Source: Candidatus Thiodiazotropha sp. (ex Myrtea sp. 'scaly one' KF741663) (GTDB taxonomy: Bacteria > Pseudomonadota > Gammaproteobacteria > Chromatiales > Chromatiaceae). From it: 64,000 bases of DNA. The position numbers were made by a program, and so were the translations under genes. Location: positions 248,001-312,000 of the forward strand of contig JAHXIQ010000002.1 in NCBI GenBank assembly GCA_025655555.1. Reading direction: 5' to 3'. Of the stretch, positions 33,238 through 45,346 are shown one piece after another; the stretch's first letter is position 1; each line of letters opens with the position of its first letter. The notes under the pieces are model-generated. The model worked only from the letters and a program-made list of their open reading frames with translations, had not been told where the DNA came from and did not search any database.

Positions 33238-35040
33238 GTGACCGGTAATTACAATAATGTTATTGCATCTCGAAAAGAGGGGATCGAGAAAAAGAGCGCC
33301 TATCTTGTAGGTGGCGGTATTGCATCGCTGGCGGCGGCAGCATACTTGATAAGAGACGGCCATATGGCTGGCGAAAAGATTACGATTTTGGAACAGCTCG
33401 ATATAAATGGCGGCTGTCTGGACGGTGGTGGGAATGCCATCGATGGCTACATTATGCGCGGTGGGCGGGAGATGGAGGCTCACTATGAGTGTACATGGGA
33501 TCTTTTTTCGTTTATTCCAGATCTAATGCGCAAAGATCCTGACGAGGTATTTACGAGCCCGGAACCTGAACTTGTCCCTAACCCGGATCAGACAGTTTTA
33601 AAGAGGATTCGCGATATCAACCAATGGGATCCCAACTCTTCCAAATGCCGCCTGATGAGTAACTGTGGCGAACCGGATCGAGACCCGTCATTAGGACTCT
33701 CCCTGAGCCATGTGATGGAATTGACAAAGTTAACCCTGAAGACTGAAGAAGAGCTGGGCGCAACAACGGTGGAAGAGTTTTTTTCAGACTCTTACTTCAA
33801 GACCAATATGTGGTATTTCTGGACATCCATGTTTGCAATGGAAACGTGGCATTCGGTAGTCGAGATGCGGCGTTATATGCAGCGCTTCATGCACCTGATG
33901 CCGACAATGAGCAAACTGGAAGATATTCTGTTTACCACCTACAACCAATATGAGTCCATGGTTTTGCCGCTGCAAACCTGGCTCAAGAGCAAAGGCGTTA
34001 ACTTTGATTTGAAAACTCAGGTCACTGATCTGGATATTGGGATTGTAAACGGTGAAAAGACCGTGACCGCCATCCATTTGCTTCGTGGCTCTTCAGAGAC
34101 GAGTGAAAAGATTGCCACAACAGCGGACGACCTGGTGTTCGTTACCAATGGCTCGATGGTGGAGAATTCCACCACAGGCAATACTCATGAATCTGCAATT
34201 CTTAATCGGGAGACCGGTGCTTGCTGGCAGTTGTGGAAAAATATTGCTGCAAAAGATCCTGCTTTTGGTAGGCCTGAGGTTTTTTGCTCTGACATCGATA
34301 AAAGCAAGTTTGTGTCTTTTACCATTACCGCAACTGACTCGCCGATAGCCGATTTGCTAAAGGAATTCACAGGCGTGGACCCCTATTCCCATAAAGCTGT
34401 GACTGGCGGCATCATGACGATAAAGGATTCCAGCTGGCTCATGAGTGCAACCTGTAACCGACAGCCACAGTACAGGAGTCAGCCCGTCGGTGACTACCAG
34501 CCAAAACAGCATAAGGATCAGCCGGACAAGAACGTACTGGCTATCTGGGCCTACGGCTTGTTTCCGGACAATATCGGTGACTTCGTGAAAAAGAAGATGA
34601 GCGATTGCACCGGTGAAGAGCTGCTGACAGAGCTACTCTACCATTGGGGAGCCAAAGACCAGTTTCCCGCTATCATGAAGACAGTCAAGGTCATCCCTTG
34701 TGTGATGCCATATATCACCAGCCAATTTTTACCGCGCATCAAAGGTGACCGCCCGGAAGTAATTCCAAAAGGGAGCAAAAATCTTGCCTTTTTAGGACAG
34801 TTCACCGAGATTCCTGATGATTGTGTCTTCACCGTAGAGTATTCAGTTCGCTCGGCAATTATGGCTGTTTACAAGCTGCTTGACATAACAGACAAGACGC
34901 CGCCAGAAGTTTACCCCTCCAAGGACGACGTGCGTGTGATCATTAAGGCGAGTGAAACGATGTACAACGGCAGCATTCCCGGAGAACACCTTCTGAGTCA
35001 TCTGTTGAAAGGTACAAGCCTGCAAGACTTGCTGAAATGA
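33238..35040 (+). CDS. ohyA: Oleate hydratase (FAD-dependent fatty-acid hydratase)
   Basis: The 600-residue flavoenzyme adds water to the cis-9 double bond of oleate and related unsaturated fatty acids, giving 10-hydroxy acids. Start is GTG with AGGAG upstream. The FAD fold opens with AYLVGGGIASLAAAAYLIRDG (about 21-41) and EQLDINGGCLDGGG. YIMRGGREMEAHYECTWDLFSFIPD and FSDSYFKTNMWYFWTSMFAMETWHS are hallmarks of the family. The patatin gene follows after 15 bp. Composition is more A+T-rich than the core genes, and the gene is unusual in such a genome, which suggests lateral gain. Confidence 0.96.
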   Translation: MTGNYNNVIASRKEGIEKKSAYLVGGGIASLAAAAYLIRDGHMAGEKITILEQLDINGGCLDGGGNAIDGYIMRGGREMEAHYECTWDLFSFIPDLMRKDPDEVFTSPEPELVPNPDQTVLKRIRDINQWDPNSSKCRLMSNCGEPDRDPSLGLSLSHVMELTKLTLKTEEELGATTVEEFFSDSYFKTNMWYFWTSMFAMETWHSVVEMRRYMQRFMHLMPTMSKLEDILFTTYNQYESMVLPLQTWLKSKGVNFDLKTQVTDLDIGIVNGEKTVTAIHLLRGSSETSEKIATTADDLVFVTNGSMVENSTTGNTHESAILNRETGACWQLWKNIAAKDPAFGRPEVFCSDIDKSKFVSFTITATDSPIADLLKEFTGVDPYSHKAVTGGIMTIKDSSWLMSATCNRQPQYRSQPVGDYQPKQHKDQPDKNVLAIWAYGLFPDNIGDFVKKKMSDCTGEELLTELLYHWGAKDQFPAIMKTVKVIPCVMPYITSQFLPRIKGDRPEVIPKGSKNLAFLGQFTEIPDDCVFTVEYSVRSAIMAVYKLLDITDKTPPEVYPSKDDVRVIIKASETMYNGSIPGEHLLSHLLKGTSLQDLLK

Positions 35041-35055
35041 TGGAGCAACTACTAA

Positions 35056-36303
35056 ATGCTATGGACCATTAATATAAAAAACACACAAAAAACTTTAGTT
35101 TTTCTATCCGTTTTTGCTTTGAGCATATGCAGTACCGCCGGAAGAACAGCGCAAGACATAACGAAACCACAAACAGGAAAAACAATTATTTTGGCTATTG
35201 ATGGAGGGGGAATTAAAGGCGTTATACCTGCGATATTTATTCAGCATATTGAGTCCTCATTAAGGAAACCGTCCTACCAGCTATTCGATGTAATAGGAGG
35301 AACATCTACCGGCGGCATCATCTCCGCCGCTCTCACCACACCCAGGAAAACCACTGGTCACCCTTACGCCGCTGAAGAAATAGTAAATATTTACCGCCAT
35401 GACGGCGACAAAATATTTTTAGCTCAGGACTGTAAGGTCGAACTGTGCGCAACCTACTACGCTGATAACGGTAGCGGAGGCGGGGTTGAGCCCTACTTGC
35501 AGAAGATGTACGGCCCAACCGTTACGCTTGCTAGTAGTCGGGATAAAATGCAATCTGTACCTGGAAACCGCGTCAAGCATATGTTCACCACGTCGTACAT
35601 TGTGAACAACAGCCAAGACAAAGCATCAAAACCTGTTCGCGCCCAAAACTTTGGTCCTTATCTTTTTAACTGGTTCGATGCTGTCAATAACCCTGTTGCC
35701 GATAACTATTATGCATGGGAGGCCGCTAGAGCAACAAGCGCTGCCCCAACATATTTTCCAATTGCTAATGTTGGTGGCGAAATTCTCCCCAGATCTGCAG
35801 CGGCTAACAAGTGGGTGGTTGACGGTGGAACCATGTCTAACAACCCGGCCATTTGGGGCGTCACGGAAGCCTTAAGAACAGGTATGGCCTCGCGCCTGGA
35901 AGACATAATTGTTATTTCCCTGGGTACGGGAATATATAAAGGTGGTGCAGGTGTAGGTATTAATAGCAATGCGGTAACGGATATCGTTCCAGTAGGTGGT
36001 AATTGGAGCACGACCCCCTGGATGGTCGAGAAGCTGGACGACCTTGAGGGCGCCGATCACAACAGGGGTGTATTGATGAGCATCGTGCTTGATGCCGTTC
36101 AAACGGTCACAAACAGCCAGTTGACTGCCTTGAAGCAAGCAGGACTCAAGTATTATCGGCTCGAACCTGAACTCACTTACGCGCAAAGTCATATGGATAA
36201 CATACATCCGCGCAATATCCAGTCATTAATTGCAACTGCTAATGCGTACATAAAAGGAGAAGGGGCAGAAATATTCAAGGCTATTTTGAATGATTTACAG
36301 TAG
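35056..36303 (+). CDS. Patatin-like phospholipase, exported
   Basis: The 415-residue protein has an N-terminal signal (LVFLSVFALSICSTA) and a patatin domain: oxyanion hole DGGGIKG, nucleophile elbow GTSTGG, and catalytic Asp in DGGTMSNNP. It should release fatty acids from phospholipids or neutral lipids in the periplasm or outside. The neighbouring oleate hydratase could then act on the unsaturated acids. The GGAG ribosome site lies 10 bp upstream. Same A+T-rich style as the hydratase. Confidence 0.92.
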   Translation: MLWTINIKNTQKTLVFLSVFALSICSTAGRTAQDITKPQTGKTIILAIDGGGIKGVIPAIFIQHIESSLRKPSYQLFDVIGGTSTGGIISAALTTPRKTTGHPYAAEEIVNIYRHDGDKIFLAQDCKVELCATYYADNGSGGGVEPYLQKMYGPTVTLASSRDKMQSVPGNRVKHMFTTSYIVNNSQDKASKPVRAQNFGPYLFNWFDAVNNPVADNYYAWEAARATSAAPTYFPIANVGGEILPRSAAANKWVVDGGTMSNNPAIWGVTEALRTGMASRLEDIIVISLGTGIYKGGAGVGINSNAVTDIVPVGGNWSTTPWMVEKLDDLEGADHNRGVLMSIVLDAVQTVTNSQLTALKQAGLKYYRLEPELTYAQSHMDNIHPRNIQSLIATANAYIKGEGAEIFKAILNDLQ

Positions 36304-36399
36304 CCCGGAGTCCGCTTTGGTCGCCTTAGGGACTTCCGGCAAGAGCCGCCAAGATCTATCCAGCAACACGATCCTCATGCATGCTTATGGCAGCCTTAA

Positions 36400-36449
36400 T
36401 TTCGACCAAATAGGCCAGTTTTCGACTTTAATTGTCTAGAACAACAACA
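36400..36449 (-). other. Tn7-end-like motifs just downstream of glmS
   Basis: On the - strand, 17-23 nt past the glmS stop, a TGT is followed by GACAATTAAAGTCGAAAACT (36417-36436) and a second GTCGAAA 20 bp further on. This resembles the TnsB-binding repeats of Tn7 ends (GACAATAAAGTCTTAAACT, from memory), at about the distance at which Tn7 inserts. No tns genes are seen, so it could be a relic end or chance. Confidence 0.4.
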
Positions 36450-36465
36450 CTGAATCTATCAGTCA

Positions 36466-38292
36466 CTATTCAACTGTCACCGATTTCGCTAGATTCCTCG
36501 GCTGATCCACATCTGTCCCTTTCAATATCGCAACGTGGTACGCCAATAGTTGTAGCGGAATACTGTAAACGATAGGCGCTGTGGTCGGATAAATATCGGA
36601 GAGTGTGAGGTTCTGGTAATTATCCAGATCGATTTTGACTTTCTGGTCGCTGAAGAGGAAAAGCTCACCGCCTCGTGCGCGTACTTCCTGCAGGTTCGAT
36701 AGGACTTTTTCCAACAGGGGATCGTCCGGCAAAGCACAGACTACCGGCATCTCTGCATCAACCAGCGCCAGGGGACCGTGCTTCAGCTCGCCTGCAGGAT
36801 AGGCTTCTGCATGGATATAGGAGATCTCTTTCAGCTTCAACGCCCCCTCCATGGCGACTGGGTAGAAGCAGCCTCGACCGAGGAAAAGCGCATGATGTCG
36901 GTCGGCAAAGGCATTGGCCATTGTCTTGATGGCATCACTCAGCTTCAGTACCACTTCAACCTGACGGGGTACGGCATGCAGTTCATTCACCAGGACCTGC
37001 TCATCCGCCTCGCTCAATCCCTGGCGTTTTGCCAGTGCCAGGGTCAACAGGCGCAGGGCAACTAATTGGGTGGTGAATGCCTTGGTGGAGGCCACGCCGA
37101 TTTCAGGGCCGGCCCGAGTCATCAGGGCAACATTGGATTCTCTGACCAGGGAGCTCTCCGGCACATTACAGATACACAAACTACCGATGTAGCCCATACT
37201 ATTTGCAGCACGAAGCGCCGCCAGGGTGTCAGCCGTTTCACCAGATTGGGAGATGGTGAGGAAAAGCGTATCCGGTGACACCACGACTTTGCGGTAGCGG
37301 TATTCACTCGCCACTTCGATACTGCAGGGTATGCCGATCTCTTCCAGCCAGTACTTTGCGACTAACCCGGCATGGTAGCTGGTGCCACAGGCCACGATCT
37401 GTACCTGTTTGGTCTTGTCGAACAGGGTTTTGGCTTCGTGACCGAAGCTCTCTTCCATCAGCCGGCCTTTGTAGATCCGGCCTTCGAGCGTCTCTGCAAT
37501 CACGCCGGGCTGTTCGTAAATCTCTTTCAGCATGTAGTGACGGTAGGGGCCCTTGTCCACGCTGTCGGCATTCAGCTTTGATGTCTTTTCCTGGCGCTCG
37601 ACCTGCTCTCCTGCCTTATCGAAAATCGTGATTTTGTCGCGGCTGATCTCCGCCACGTCACCCTCTTCCAAAAACAGAAATTTTTGGGTAACGGGTAATA
37701 ACGCAGCCACATCAGAGGCGATGAAATTTTCACCTTCACCCAAACCGATCACCAGGGGACTGCCTTCCCGTGTCACGATAATTCTGTCGGACTCCTCAGG
37801 ACAGGCGACCGCCATCGCATAGGCACCGGTCATCTCTTTGGAGGCTTCTTTAACCGATTGGAAAATATCCAATCCCTCTCCTAACTTGCTTGCCAGAAGA
37901 TGCGCAATGACTTCCGTATCGGTTTCCGAGGTAAAGACAAATCCCAGGGATTCCAGCCTGGCACGTAGTTCACTATGGTTTTCGATAATGCCATTGTGTA
38001 CAACGGCCACCCGCTCTCCACTCATGTGAGGATGCGCGTTCAGTTCCGAAGGCCTGCCATGGGTTGCCCATCGCGTATGCGCAATGCCCAATAGGCCATT
38101 GGCACCAGTATCTGCAACGATGTCATCAAGATTAGACACCTTGCCAATAGTCCTGAATCTCTGTATTCCCCCTGACGCTTCCCTGACCGCCAGTCCGGCA
38201 GAATCGTAACCCCTATACTCCAGTCTCCTCAGGCCTTCCATCAGAATGGGAACTACATTGCGCTGGGCGATGCCGCCAACAATGCCACACAT
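36466..38292 (-). CDS. glmS: Glutamine--fructose-6-phosphate aminotransferase (isomerizing)
   Basis: The 608-residue enzyme makes glucosamine 6-phosphate for peptidoglycan and LPS. It starts MCGIVGG with the catalytic Cys2 of the glutaminase domain. HTRWATHGRPSELNAHPH follows. Two SIS domains have ACGTSYHAGLVAKYW, SQSGETADTLAAL and the C-terminal DVDQPRNLAKSVTVE. It lies 11 bp after glmU, so the two are co-transcribed. No ribozyme is present in that short gap. Confidence 0.98.
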   Translation of the reverse strand: MCGIVGGIAQRNVVPILMEGLRRLEYRGYDSAGLAVREASGGIQRFRTIGKVSNLDDIVADTGANGLLGIAHTRWATHGRPSELNAHPHMSGERVAVVHNGIIENHSELRARLESLGFVFTSETDTEVIAHLLASKLGEGLDIFQSVKEASKEMTGAYAMAVACPEESDRIIVTREGSPLVIGLGEGENFIASDVAALLPVTQKFLFLEEGDVAEISRDKITIFDKAGEQVERQEKTSKLNADSVDKGPYRHYMLKEIYEQPGVIAETLEGRIYKGRLMEESFGHEAKTLFDKTKQVQIVACGTSYHAGLVAKYWLEEIGIPCSIEVASEYRYRKVVVSPDTLFLTISQSGETADTLAALRAANSMGYIGSLCICNVPESSLVRESNVALMTRAGPEIGVASTKAFTTQLVALRLLTLALAKRQGLSEADEQVLVNELHAVPRQVEVVLKLSDAIKTMANAFADRHHALFLGRGCFYPVAMEGALKLKEISYIHAEAYPAGELKHGPLALVDAEMPVVCALPDDPLLEKVLSNLQEVRARGGELFLFSDQKVKIDLDNYQNLTLSDIYPTTAPIVYSIPLQLLAYHVAILKGTDVDQPRNLAKSVTVE

Positions 38293-38303
38293 ATCTCTAC
38301 CTC

Positions 38304-39677
38304 TCAGGACGACTTGTTTTTCTTGACCGGTCGTTGCCAGCCTTCGATACTGATCTGCTTGGCCCGACTCAGGCTAAGCGTTTCCGCTGGTGTATCTTTT
38401 GTGATGGTGGAACCCGCGCCAATGGTCGAACCTTCAGCCACGGTCACAGGCGCAACCAGTTGGCTATCCGATCCGATGAATGCGCGATCACCGATAACAG
38501 TCTGGAATTTATTCGCACCATCATAGTTGCAGGTAATGGTGCCTGCACCGATGTTGACCTCACTGCCTACCAAGCTATCACCAATATAGCTGAGATGATT
38601 GATCTTGCTTTTGGCGGCAACCTGACTCCTCTTGATTTCTACAAAGTTACCCACATGCACCTGATCGGACAAATGGCTTTCCGGTCTGATGCGGGCAAAA
38701 GGGCCAATACGACAGCCGCTACCGATTTCCGCATCCTCGATCACACTGTTAGCCAGGATCTCTGTATCGACACCAATGCGACTGTTCTTGATGACAACAT
38801 TCGGTCCGACACGTACTCCGTCAGCCAATACTACTTCACCTTCAAACAGTGCATTGATATCGATCGTCACATCCTTGCCCACAGTCAGATTACCGCGGAT
38901 ATCCAGTCTCGACGGATCACTCAGGCTGACCCCTGACTGCATCAGTTCATCGGCCTGTTGTCTTTGGAAGTGTCGCTCGAGGTGTGCCAGTTGTTTCCTG
39001 TCATTCACGCCCATGACCTCTTCTTCGGAAACCGGATGCACTACCTGGATATTGACCCCGTCATTGACAGCCATCGAGATGATATCCGTCAGATAGTACT
39101 CATTCTGCGCATTATTGTTTTCAATTCGTCCTAGCCAGGTTTCGAGGTGAGATCGGCTGACTGCCATGATGCCCGTATTGATCTCGGCAATCTCAAGTTC
39201 ACGCGCGGTAGCGTCTTTCTGCTCGACGATACGGATCACACGATCATCTCTGTCGCGTACAATGCGGCCATAACCAGAGGGGTCCGGCAGGTCGACGGTG
39301 AGAAGTGCCAAATCCGTCTGGCGCAGTGCTGCCAGGAGGGAGACCAATGTTGAGCCACTGATGAGTGGTACGTCACCGTACAGAATCAGTACCTGGTCCA
39401 CCCGCTGCAGTTGCGGCAGTGCCTGCATCACCGCATGTCCCGTACCCAGTCGCTCTTTCTGCTCGACCCAGTCCAAATCCGCTGCAGCAAGCGCATTACA
39501 AACCGACTCACCCCCATGTCCGTAGACAATAGTGATCTCATCCGGCGTGATGGATCTGGCGGTCTCAATAACATGGCCCAACAGAGGCTTGCCCGCCAGT
39601 GGGTGCAGAACTTTTGGCAGCCGTGAACGCATGCGAGTGCCTTCACCGGCAGCCAAGATTAGTACGCCAAGATGCAT
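38304..39677 (-). CDS. glmU: Bifunctional GlmU (N-acetylglucosamine-1-P uridyltransferase / acetyltransferase)
   Basis: The 457-residue enzyme makes UDP-GlcNAc in two steps. The N-terminal pyrophosphorylase has LAAGEGTRMRSRLPKVLHPLAGKPL. The C-terminal left-handed beta-helix of hexapeptide repeats runs from about residue 250, with NFVEIKRSQVAAKSKINHLSYIGD and NIGAGTITCNYDG as acetyltransferase sites. It heads the glmU-glmS pair. Confidence 0.98.
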   Translation of the reverse strand: MHLGVLILAAGEGTRMRSRLPKVLHPLAGKPLLGHVIETARSITPDEITIVYGHGGESVCNALAAADLDWVEQKERLGTGHAVMQALPQLQRVDQVLILYGDVPLISGSTLVSLLAALRQTDLALLTVDLPDPSGYGRIVRDRDDRVIRIVEQKDATARELEIAEINTGIMAVSRSHLETWLGRIENNNAQNEYYLTDIISMAVNDGVNIQVVHPVSEEEVMGVNDRKQLAHLERHFQRQQADELMQSGVSLSDPSRLDIRGNLTVGKDVTIDINALFEGEVVLADGVRVGPNVVIKNSRIGVDTEILANSVIEDAEIGSGCRIGPFARIRPESHLSDQVHVGNFVEIKRSQVAAKSKINHLSYIGDSLVGSEVNIGAGTITCNYDGANKFQTVIGDRAFIGSDSQLVAPVTVAEGSTIGAGSTITKDTPAETLSLSRAKQISIEGWQRPVKKNKSS

Positions 39678-39911
39678 GAATTTACCCCTTGAGATTCGAT
39701 GCGGTCAGCAACTGTTGAAATTTACGCCATTAAATCAGAATTAGACGTTCAACTGTATATTCACAAGTCCAATTTCACAAAAGAACCTGTTCACGGCAGG
39801 CCGAAGAACCCTGCGGGATGGAGGTTGCGATCCGTATAAGGCTTAATGCACTTAATGGCACAAGACGTCAGATGTGGCCACATTCTTCCAAATGCGGCAG
39901 GCGAGTTAAAC

Positions 39912-40400
39912 TCAGTTAAGTGTGCCCGACTGACCAGGGATTCCGACACTCATCGCATCCTCCTTGGTCGCGTCACGAACCTCGAGGATTTTTACATTAA
40001 CGTTGAGATCCTTACCGGCAAGAGGATGGTTACCGTCAACGGTCAGCTTCCCATTCTCGATCTTTGTCACGATAAAGCTTTTTACCTCACCATCTTCGTT
40101 CTGCATCTGGACTTCGGCGCCCAACTGACGAAATTGCGGCGGTACATTCTCAAGTTCATCGGTAAAAGTCAGATCAGGATCGTGATCACCAAAGCCGTCA
40201 CTGGGTGAAATCTTGATACTGACCTGGTCGCCTGGACTTTTGCCGGCAACAGCCTTATCCATGCCGCCAATCAATTCAGTTTCACCACCATGAATATAGT
40301 TCACAGGTAAATCGCTCTGTTCCAGCACATTACCGTCTAAATCACAGATCGAATAGGTGAGCGAGACAAATTTACCGACTTTTATAATTTCTTTGGACAT
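39912..40400 (-). CDS. FKBP-type peptidyl-prolyl isomerase, SlyD-like
   Basis: The 162-residue cytoplasmic FKBP has an insert-in-flap domain. VSLTYSICDLDGNVLEQSD, NYIHGGETELIGGMDKAVAGKSPGDQV and DGFGDHDPDL mark the FKBP half, and the IF domain spans about 70-130. The His/Cys-rich metal-binding tail of E. coli SlyD is missing. It sits between atpC and glmU on the same strand, 53 bp after atpC. Confidence 0.92.
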   Translation of the reverse strand: MSKEIIKVGKFVSLTYSICDLDGNVLEQSDLPVNYIHGGETELIGGMDKAVAGKSPGDQVSIKISPSDGFGDHDPDLTFTDELENVPPQFRQLGAEVQMQNEDGEVKSFIVTKIENGKLTVDGNHPLAGKDLNVNVKILEVRDATKEDAMSVGIPGQSGTLN

Positions 40401-40453
40401 AGTGATAACGCTTTCAAGGCCTGATATGACAGGCCCTGATTGTGAGAAGGAGA

Positions 40454-40882
40454 CTAGCCGCGTTGGCCTTTGCGGATTCGATCGATGGCCCGTAGCTGAG
40501 CCACGGCTTCTGCCAGTTCAGCCTGGGCTTTGGCATATTCGAATTCGGCGCTCCGATCAGCCATGGCATCCTCAGCACGACGCTTGGCTTCCTGGGCTGC
40601 AGCCTCATCAAGATCGGTTGCACGAATGGCAGTATCAGCCAACACGGTTACCACATGAGGTTGAACCTCAAGAATGCCGCCAGAGACATAGAAGTGTTGC
40701 ATCTCTTTGCTGTCACCGGTGTCGACACGGACTTCGCCCGGTTTCAGGCGCGTCACCAGCGGTGTGTGGCGGGGTGCGATGCCCACCTCACCCATGACAG
40801 CAGGTGCATAGATCATCTCAGCCAGACCGCTGAAGATCTCTCCCTCGGCACTGACGATGTCCACATGGATTGTCATGGCCAT
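40454..40882 (-). CDS. atpC: ATP synthase subunit epsilon
   Basis: The 142-residue central-stalk subunit has the N-terminal beta-sandwich [17 protein letters not shown] and [19 protein letters not shown], then a helical hairpin ([42 protein letters not shown]). Last atp gene, 17 bp after atpD. Confidence 0.97.
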   Translation of the reverse strand: MAMTIHVDIVSAEGEIFSGLAEMIYAPAVMGEVGIAPRHTPLVTRLKPGEVRVDTGDSKEMQHFYVSGGILEVQPHVVTVLADTAIRATDLDEAAAQEAKRRAEDAMADRSAEFEYAKAQAELAEAVAQLRAIDRIRKGQRG

Positions 40883-40899
40883 CTATTAACTCCTGGTCA

Positions 40900-42321
<1,422 letters not shown>

Positions 42322-42347
42322 CTAAATCTGTTGCCATACAACTGTCA

Positions 42348-43208
42348 TCAGACAGCGGCAGCACCGCCCACGATTTCTGAAATCTCTTGGGTGATTGCCG
42401 CCTGGCGTGCCTTGTTGTAGATCAGTTGCAACTCGTTGATCAACTCACCCGCGTTATCAGAGGCCGACTTCATGGCTACCATACGCGCAGATTGCTCGCT
42501 GGCACCGTTTTCCACCACTGCCTGGTAGACCAGCGACTCCACATAGCGACCCAACAGGTTATCCAGCACGTCTTTTGAATCGGGTTCGTAAATGTAGTCC
42601 CAGTGATGCTTGAGTTCATCCTTGTCAGTCTCTGGGATGGGTACCAGTTGCTCAAGGGACGGGTTCTGGGTCATGGTATTGACGAAGTTGTTGTAGGCAA
42701 TATAGATCCGATCAATCTTGCCTTCAGCATAGGCATCCAGCATCACCTTCACTGTACCAATCAAGTCTTCGATATGAGGCGCATCACCCAAGTGTGTTGC
42801 CTGGCTGACAATATTGCCTCCAAAACGGCCAAAGAACCCAAGCGCCTTGTTACCAATGGTGCAAAAATCGACCTCTGTACCACTGTCCCGAAGCGTTTTC
42901 ATCTCTTTGAACAACATACGAAAAAGGTTGTTGTTCAAGCCACCGCAAAGACCACGATCCGAAGAAACGATGATATAACCCACCCGCTTCACTTCACGTT
43001 CGATCATGAAAGTATGCTTGTACTCGGGATGCGCATGGAACAGATGACCAATTACATTGCGCATCTTATCCGCATAAGGCCGGGTAGCCGCCATACGATT
43101 CTGCGCTTTTCGCATCTTCGAGGCCGCCACCATTTCCATCGCCTTGGTGATCTTGCTCGTATTCTTGATACTGGCAATCTGTGTGCGTATCTCTTTTGCG
43201 CCCGCCAT
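42348..43208 (-). CDS. atpG: ATP synthase subunit gamma
   Basis: The 286-residue rotor shaft has coiled-coil ends: [31 protein letters not shown] at the N-terminus and [37 protein letters not shown] at the C-terminus. [15 protein letters not shown] is conserved. Confidence 0.98.
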   Translation of the reverse strand: MAGAKEIRTQIASIKNTSKITKAMEMVAASKMRKAQNRMAATRPYADKMRNVIGHLFHAHPEYKHTFMIEREVKRVGYIIVSSDRGLCGGLNNNLFRMLFKEMKTLRDSGTEVDFCTIGNKALGFFGRFGGNIVSQATHLGDAPHIEDLIGTVKVMLDAYAEGKIDRIYIAYNNFVNTMTQNPSLEQLVPIPETDKDELKHHWDYIYEPDSKDVLDNLLGRYVESLVYQAVVENGASEQSARMVAMKSASDNAGELINELQLIYNKARQAAITQEISEIVGGAAAV

Positions 43209-43242
43209 AACTCTGAACCTTATCTCGTGTTACGTTTTCGGC

Positions 43243-44784
43243 TTACCAAGTATGGTTGGCCTTGAAGTCCTTGAGCGCATCGTGCAGAGCCTGCTCGAAC
43301 TCGGCATTGTAGTCACCAGTATCGTTGATCTTATCCAACAACTCTTTCTGACTACTCTTCATGTAGCCATGCATTGAGGCTTCGAAATCAACCACTTTGC
43401 TGACGTCTACATCGTCAAGATAACCTTCGTTGGCTGCAAACAATGTCACGGCCATGCCAGCAACTGAAAGCGGAGAGTACTGAGCCTGTTTCATCAACTC
43501 AGTCACACGCTCACCTCGTTCAAGCTGCTTACGGGTGGCCTCATCAAGATCAGAGGCGAACTGAGAGAAGGCCGCCAACTCTCGGTACTGGGCCAGCGCC
43601 AAACGAACACTGCCACCGAGCTTCTTGATAATCTTTGTCTGGGCTGCACCACCGACACGAGATACCGACAGACCAGCGTTGATAGCCGGGCGGATACCTG
43701 CGTTGAACAGATCCGCTTCGAGGAAGATTTGGCCATCGGTGATCGAGATAACGTTGGTCGGTACGAAAGCCGAGACGTCACCCGCCTGGGTTTCGATGAT
43801 AGGTAGCGCGGTCAGTGAACCTGTCTGCCCTTTAACCTTACCGCCGGTTTTCTTTTCCACGTAGTCAGCATTGACCCGGGCGGACCGCTCCAGCAGACGG
43901 GAGTGAAGATAGAAGACATCACCCGGATAGGCCTCACGACCCGGTGGACGACGCAGCAACAGGGAAACCTGACGATAGGCCCAGGCCTGTTTGGTCAGAT
44001 CATCATAGATGATCAGTGCATCCTGTCCGATATCGCGGAAGTACTCGCCCATGGTGCAGCCGGAGTAGGGGGCAAGAAACTGCATTGCTGCAGAATCAGC
44101 CGCCGGTGCTGCGACGATGATCGTGTGCTCCATGGCATCATGCTCTTCCAGCTTGCGCACGACCTGGGCAATGGTAGAGTTCTTCTGGCCAACGGCAACG
44201 TAGACACATTTGATGCCGGTGCCCTTCTGATTGATGATCGCATCAATCGCCACTGCGGACTTACCGGTCTGGCGGTCGCCGATGATCAGCTCACGCTGGC
44301 CACGGCCGATCGGCACCATGGCATCGATCGCCTTGACACCGGTTTGTACCGGTTGGTCCACCGATTTACGCTCGATAACGCCTGGCGCCACCTTCTCGAT
44401 CGGAGAGGTCTCTTCAGCAGCAATGTCGCCTTTGCCGTCCAGGGGATTACCCAGCGAGTCGACCACGCGACCCAGCAGAGCCTCGCCCACCGGCACCTCG
44501 AGTACGCGGCCGGTACACTGTACCGAATCGCCTTCACTCAAATGCTTGTAGTCACCCAAAACCACGGCACCGACAGAGTCGCGCTCCAGGTTGAGTGCCA
44601 GGCCGTAGGTGTTACCCGGGAATTCCAGCATCTCGTAGGACATGGCGTCCTCGAGACCGTGGATACGGGCAATACCATCAGTCAGGCTGATGATCGTACC
44701 CTCGTTGCGGGCTTCGGTCTTAAGATCGAATTTCTCGATCTTGCTTTTGATCAGTTCGCTGATCTCGGATGGATTGAGTTGCAT
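43243..44784 (-). CDS. atpA: ATP synthase subunit alpha
   Basis: The 513-residue F1 subunit has the P-loop GDRQTGKS and [13 protein letters not shown]. The start [17 protein letters not shown] at 44784 is the family start; the longer frame runs into atpH. Confidence 0.98.
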   Translation of the reverse strand: MQLNPSEISELIKSKIEKFDLKTEARNEGTIISLTDGIARIHGLEDAMSYEMLEFPGNTYGLALNLERDSVGAVVLGDYKHLSEGDSVQCTGRVLEVPVGEALLGRVVDSLGNPLDGKGDIAAEETSPIEKVAPGVIERKSVDQPVQTGVKAIDAMVPIGRGQRELIIGDRQTGKSAVAIDAIINQKGTGIKCVYVAVGQKNSTIAQVVRKLEEHDAMEHTIIVAAPAADSAAMQFLAPYSGCTMGEYFRDIGQDALIIYDDLTKQAWAYRQVSLLLRRPPGREAYPGDVFYLHSRLLERSARVNADYVEKKTGGKVKGQTGSLTALPIIETQAGDVSAFVPTNVISITDGQIFLEADLFNAGIRPAINAGLSVSRVGGAAQTKIIKKLGGSVRLALAQYRELAAFSQFASDLDEATRKQLERGERVTELMKQAQYSPLSVAGMAVTLFAANEGYLDDVDVSKVVDFEASMHGYMKSSQKELLDKINDTGDYNAEFEQALHDALKDFKANHTW

Positions 44785-44797
44785 GATGGCTTCTCGC

Positions 44798-45337
44798 TTA
44801 GATTCCCAATTCGTTCGCCAGTTGCTGCAGTTTTCCACGGACAGAGCCGTCGATTACCATGTCGCCTGCACGAATGTGAACACCGCCGATAAGATCGGCG
44901 TCTTTTTCACTGGTGATGATGACGTCGCGTCCCAACTTGGCCTTTAAGGCGTCGGCAATGAGCTTTTCATGTGCCGGCTGGAGTGCGTATGCCGAAGTGA
45001 CATGCGCCTGTATGATCCGCTCTTTGTCTGCCTTGAGCTGCTCAAACAGCGTGTTTATTGCAGGCAATACGGTAAGGCGGCCATTCTGAATCAATACCTT
45101 GATCAGATTGGCACCTTCGTCATCGATCTGCTCAGCCGCTATCTCTAGCAGCATCTCAGTCAGCGCCTTCCGCTCGATCAGCGGATTGCCGACAACGGGC
45201 GCCATGGTCTCGTCTTCGATCACGGATGAAAGAAAACTCAACATATCGGCCCAGAGATCGAGCTTTCCCGTCTCCTCGGCACGCGCAAACACCGCTTCGG
45301 CGTAGGGGCGGGCAATTGTGGTTGCTTCACCTGCCAT
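44798..45337 (-). CDS. atpH: ATP synthase subunit delta
   Basis: The 179-residue peripheral-stalk cap shows [14 protein letters not shown] at the N-terminus and the C-terminal [29 protein letters not shown] signature. Confidence 0.97.
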   Translation of the reverse strand: MAGEATTIARPYAEAVFARAEETGKLDLWADMLSFLSSVIEDETMAPVVGNPLIERKALTEMLLEIAAEQIDDEGANLIKVLIQNGRLTVLPAINTLFEQLKADKERIIQAHVTSAYALQPAHEKLIADALKAKLGRDVIITSEKDADLIGGVHIRAGDMVIDGSVRGKLQQLANELGI

Positions 45338-45346
45338 AGTTCTGCC

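Noticed and set aside
38293-38303. glmS ribozyme
   Set aside because: The gap between glmU and glmS is only 11 bp, far too small for the ribozyme.
43903-44892. Long + strand open frame opposite atpA
   Set aside because: Shadow caused by the codon use of the ATP synthase alpha gene.
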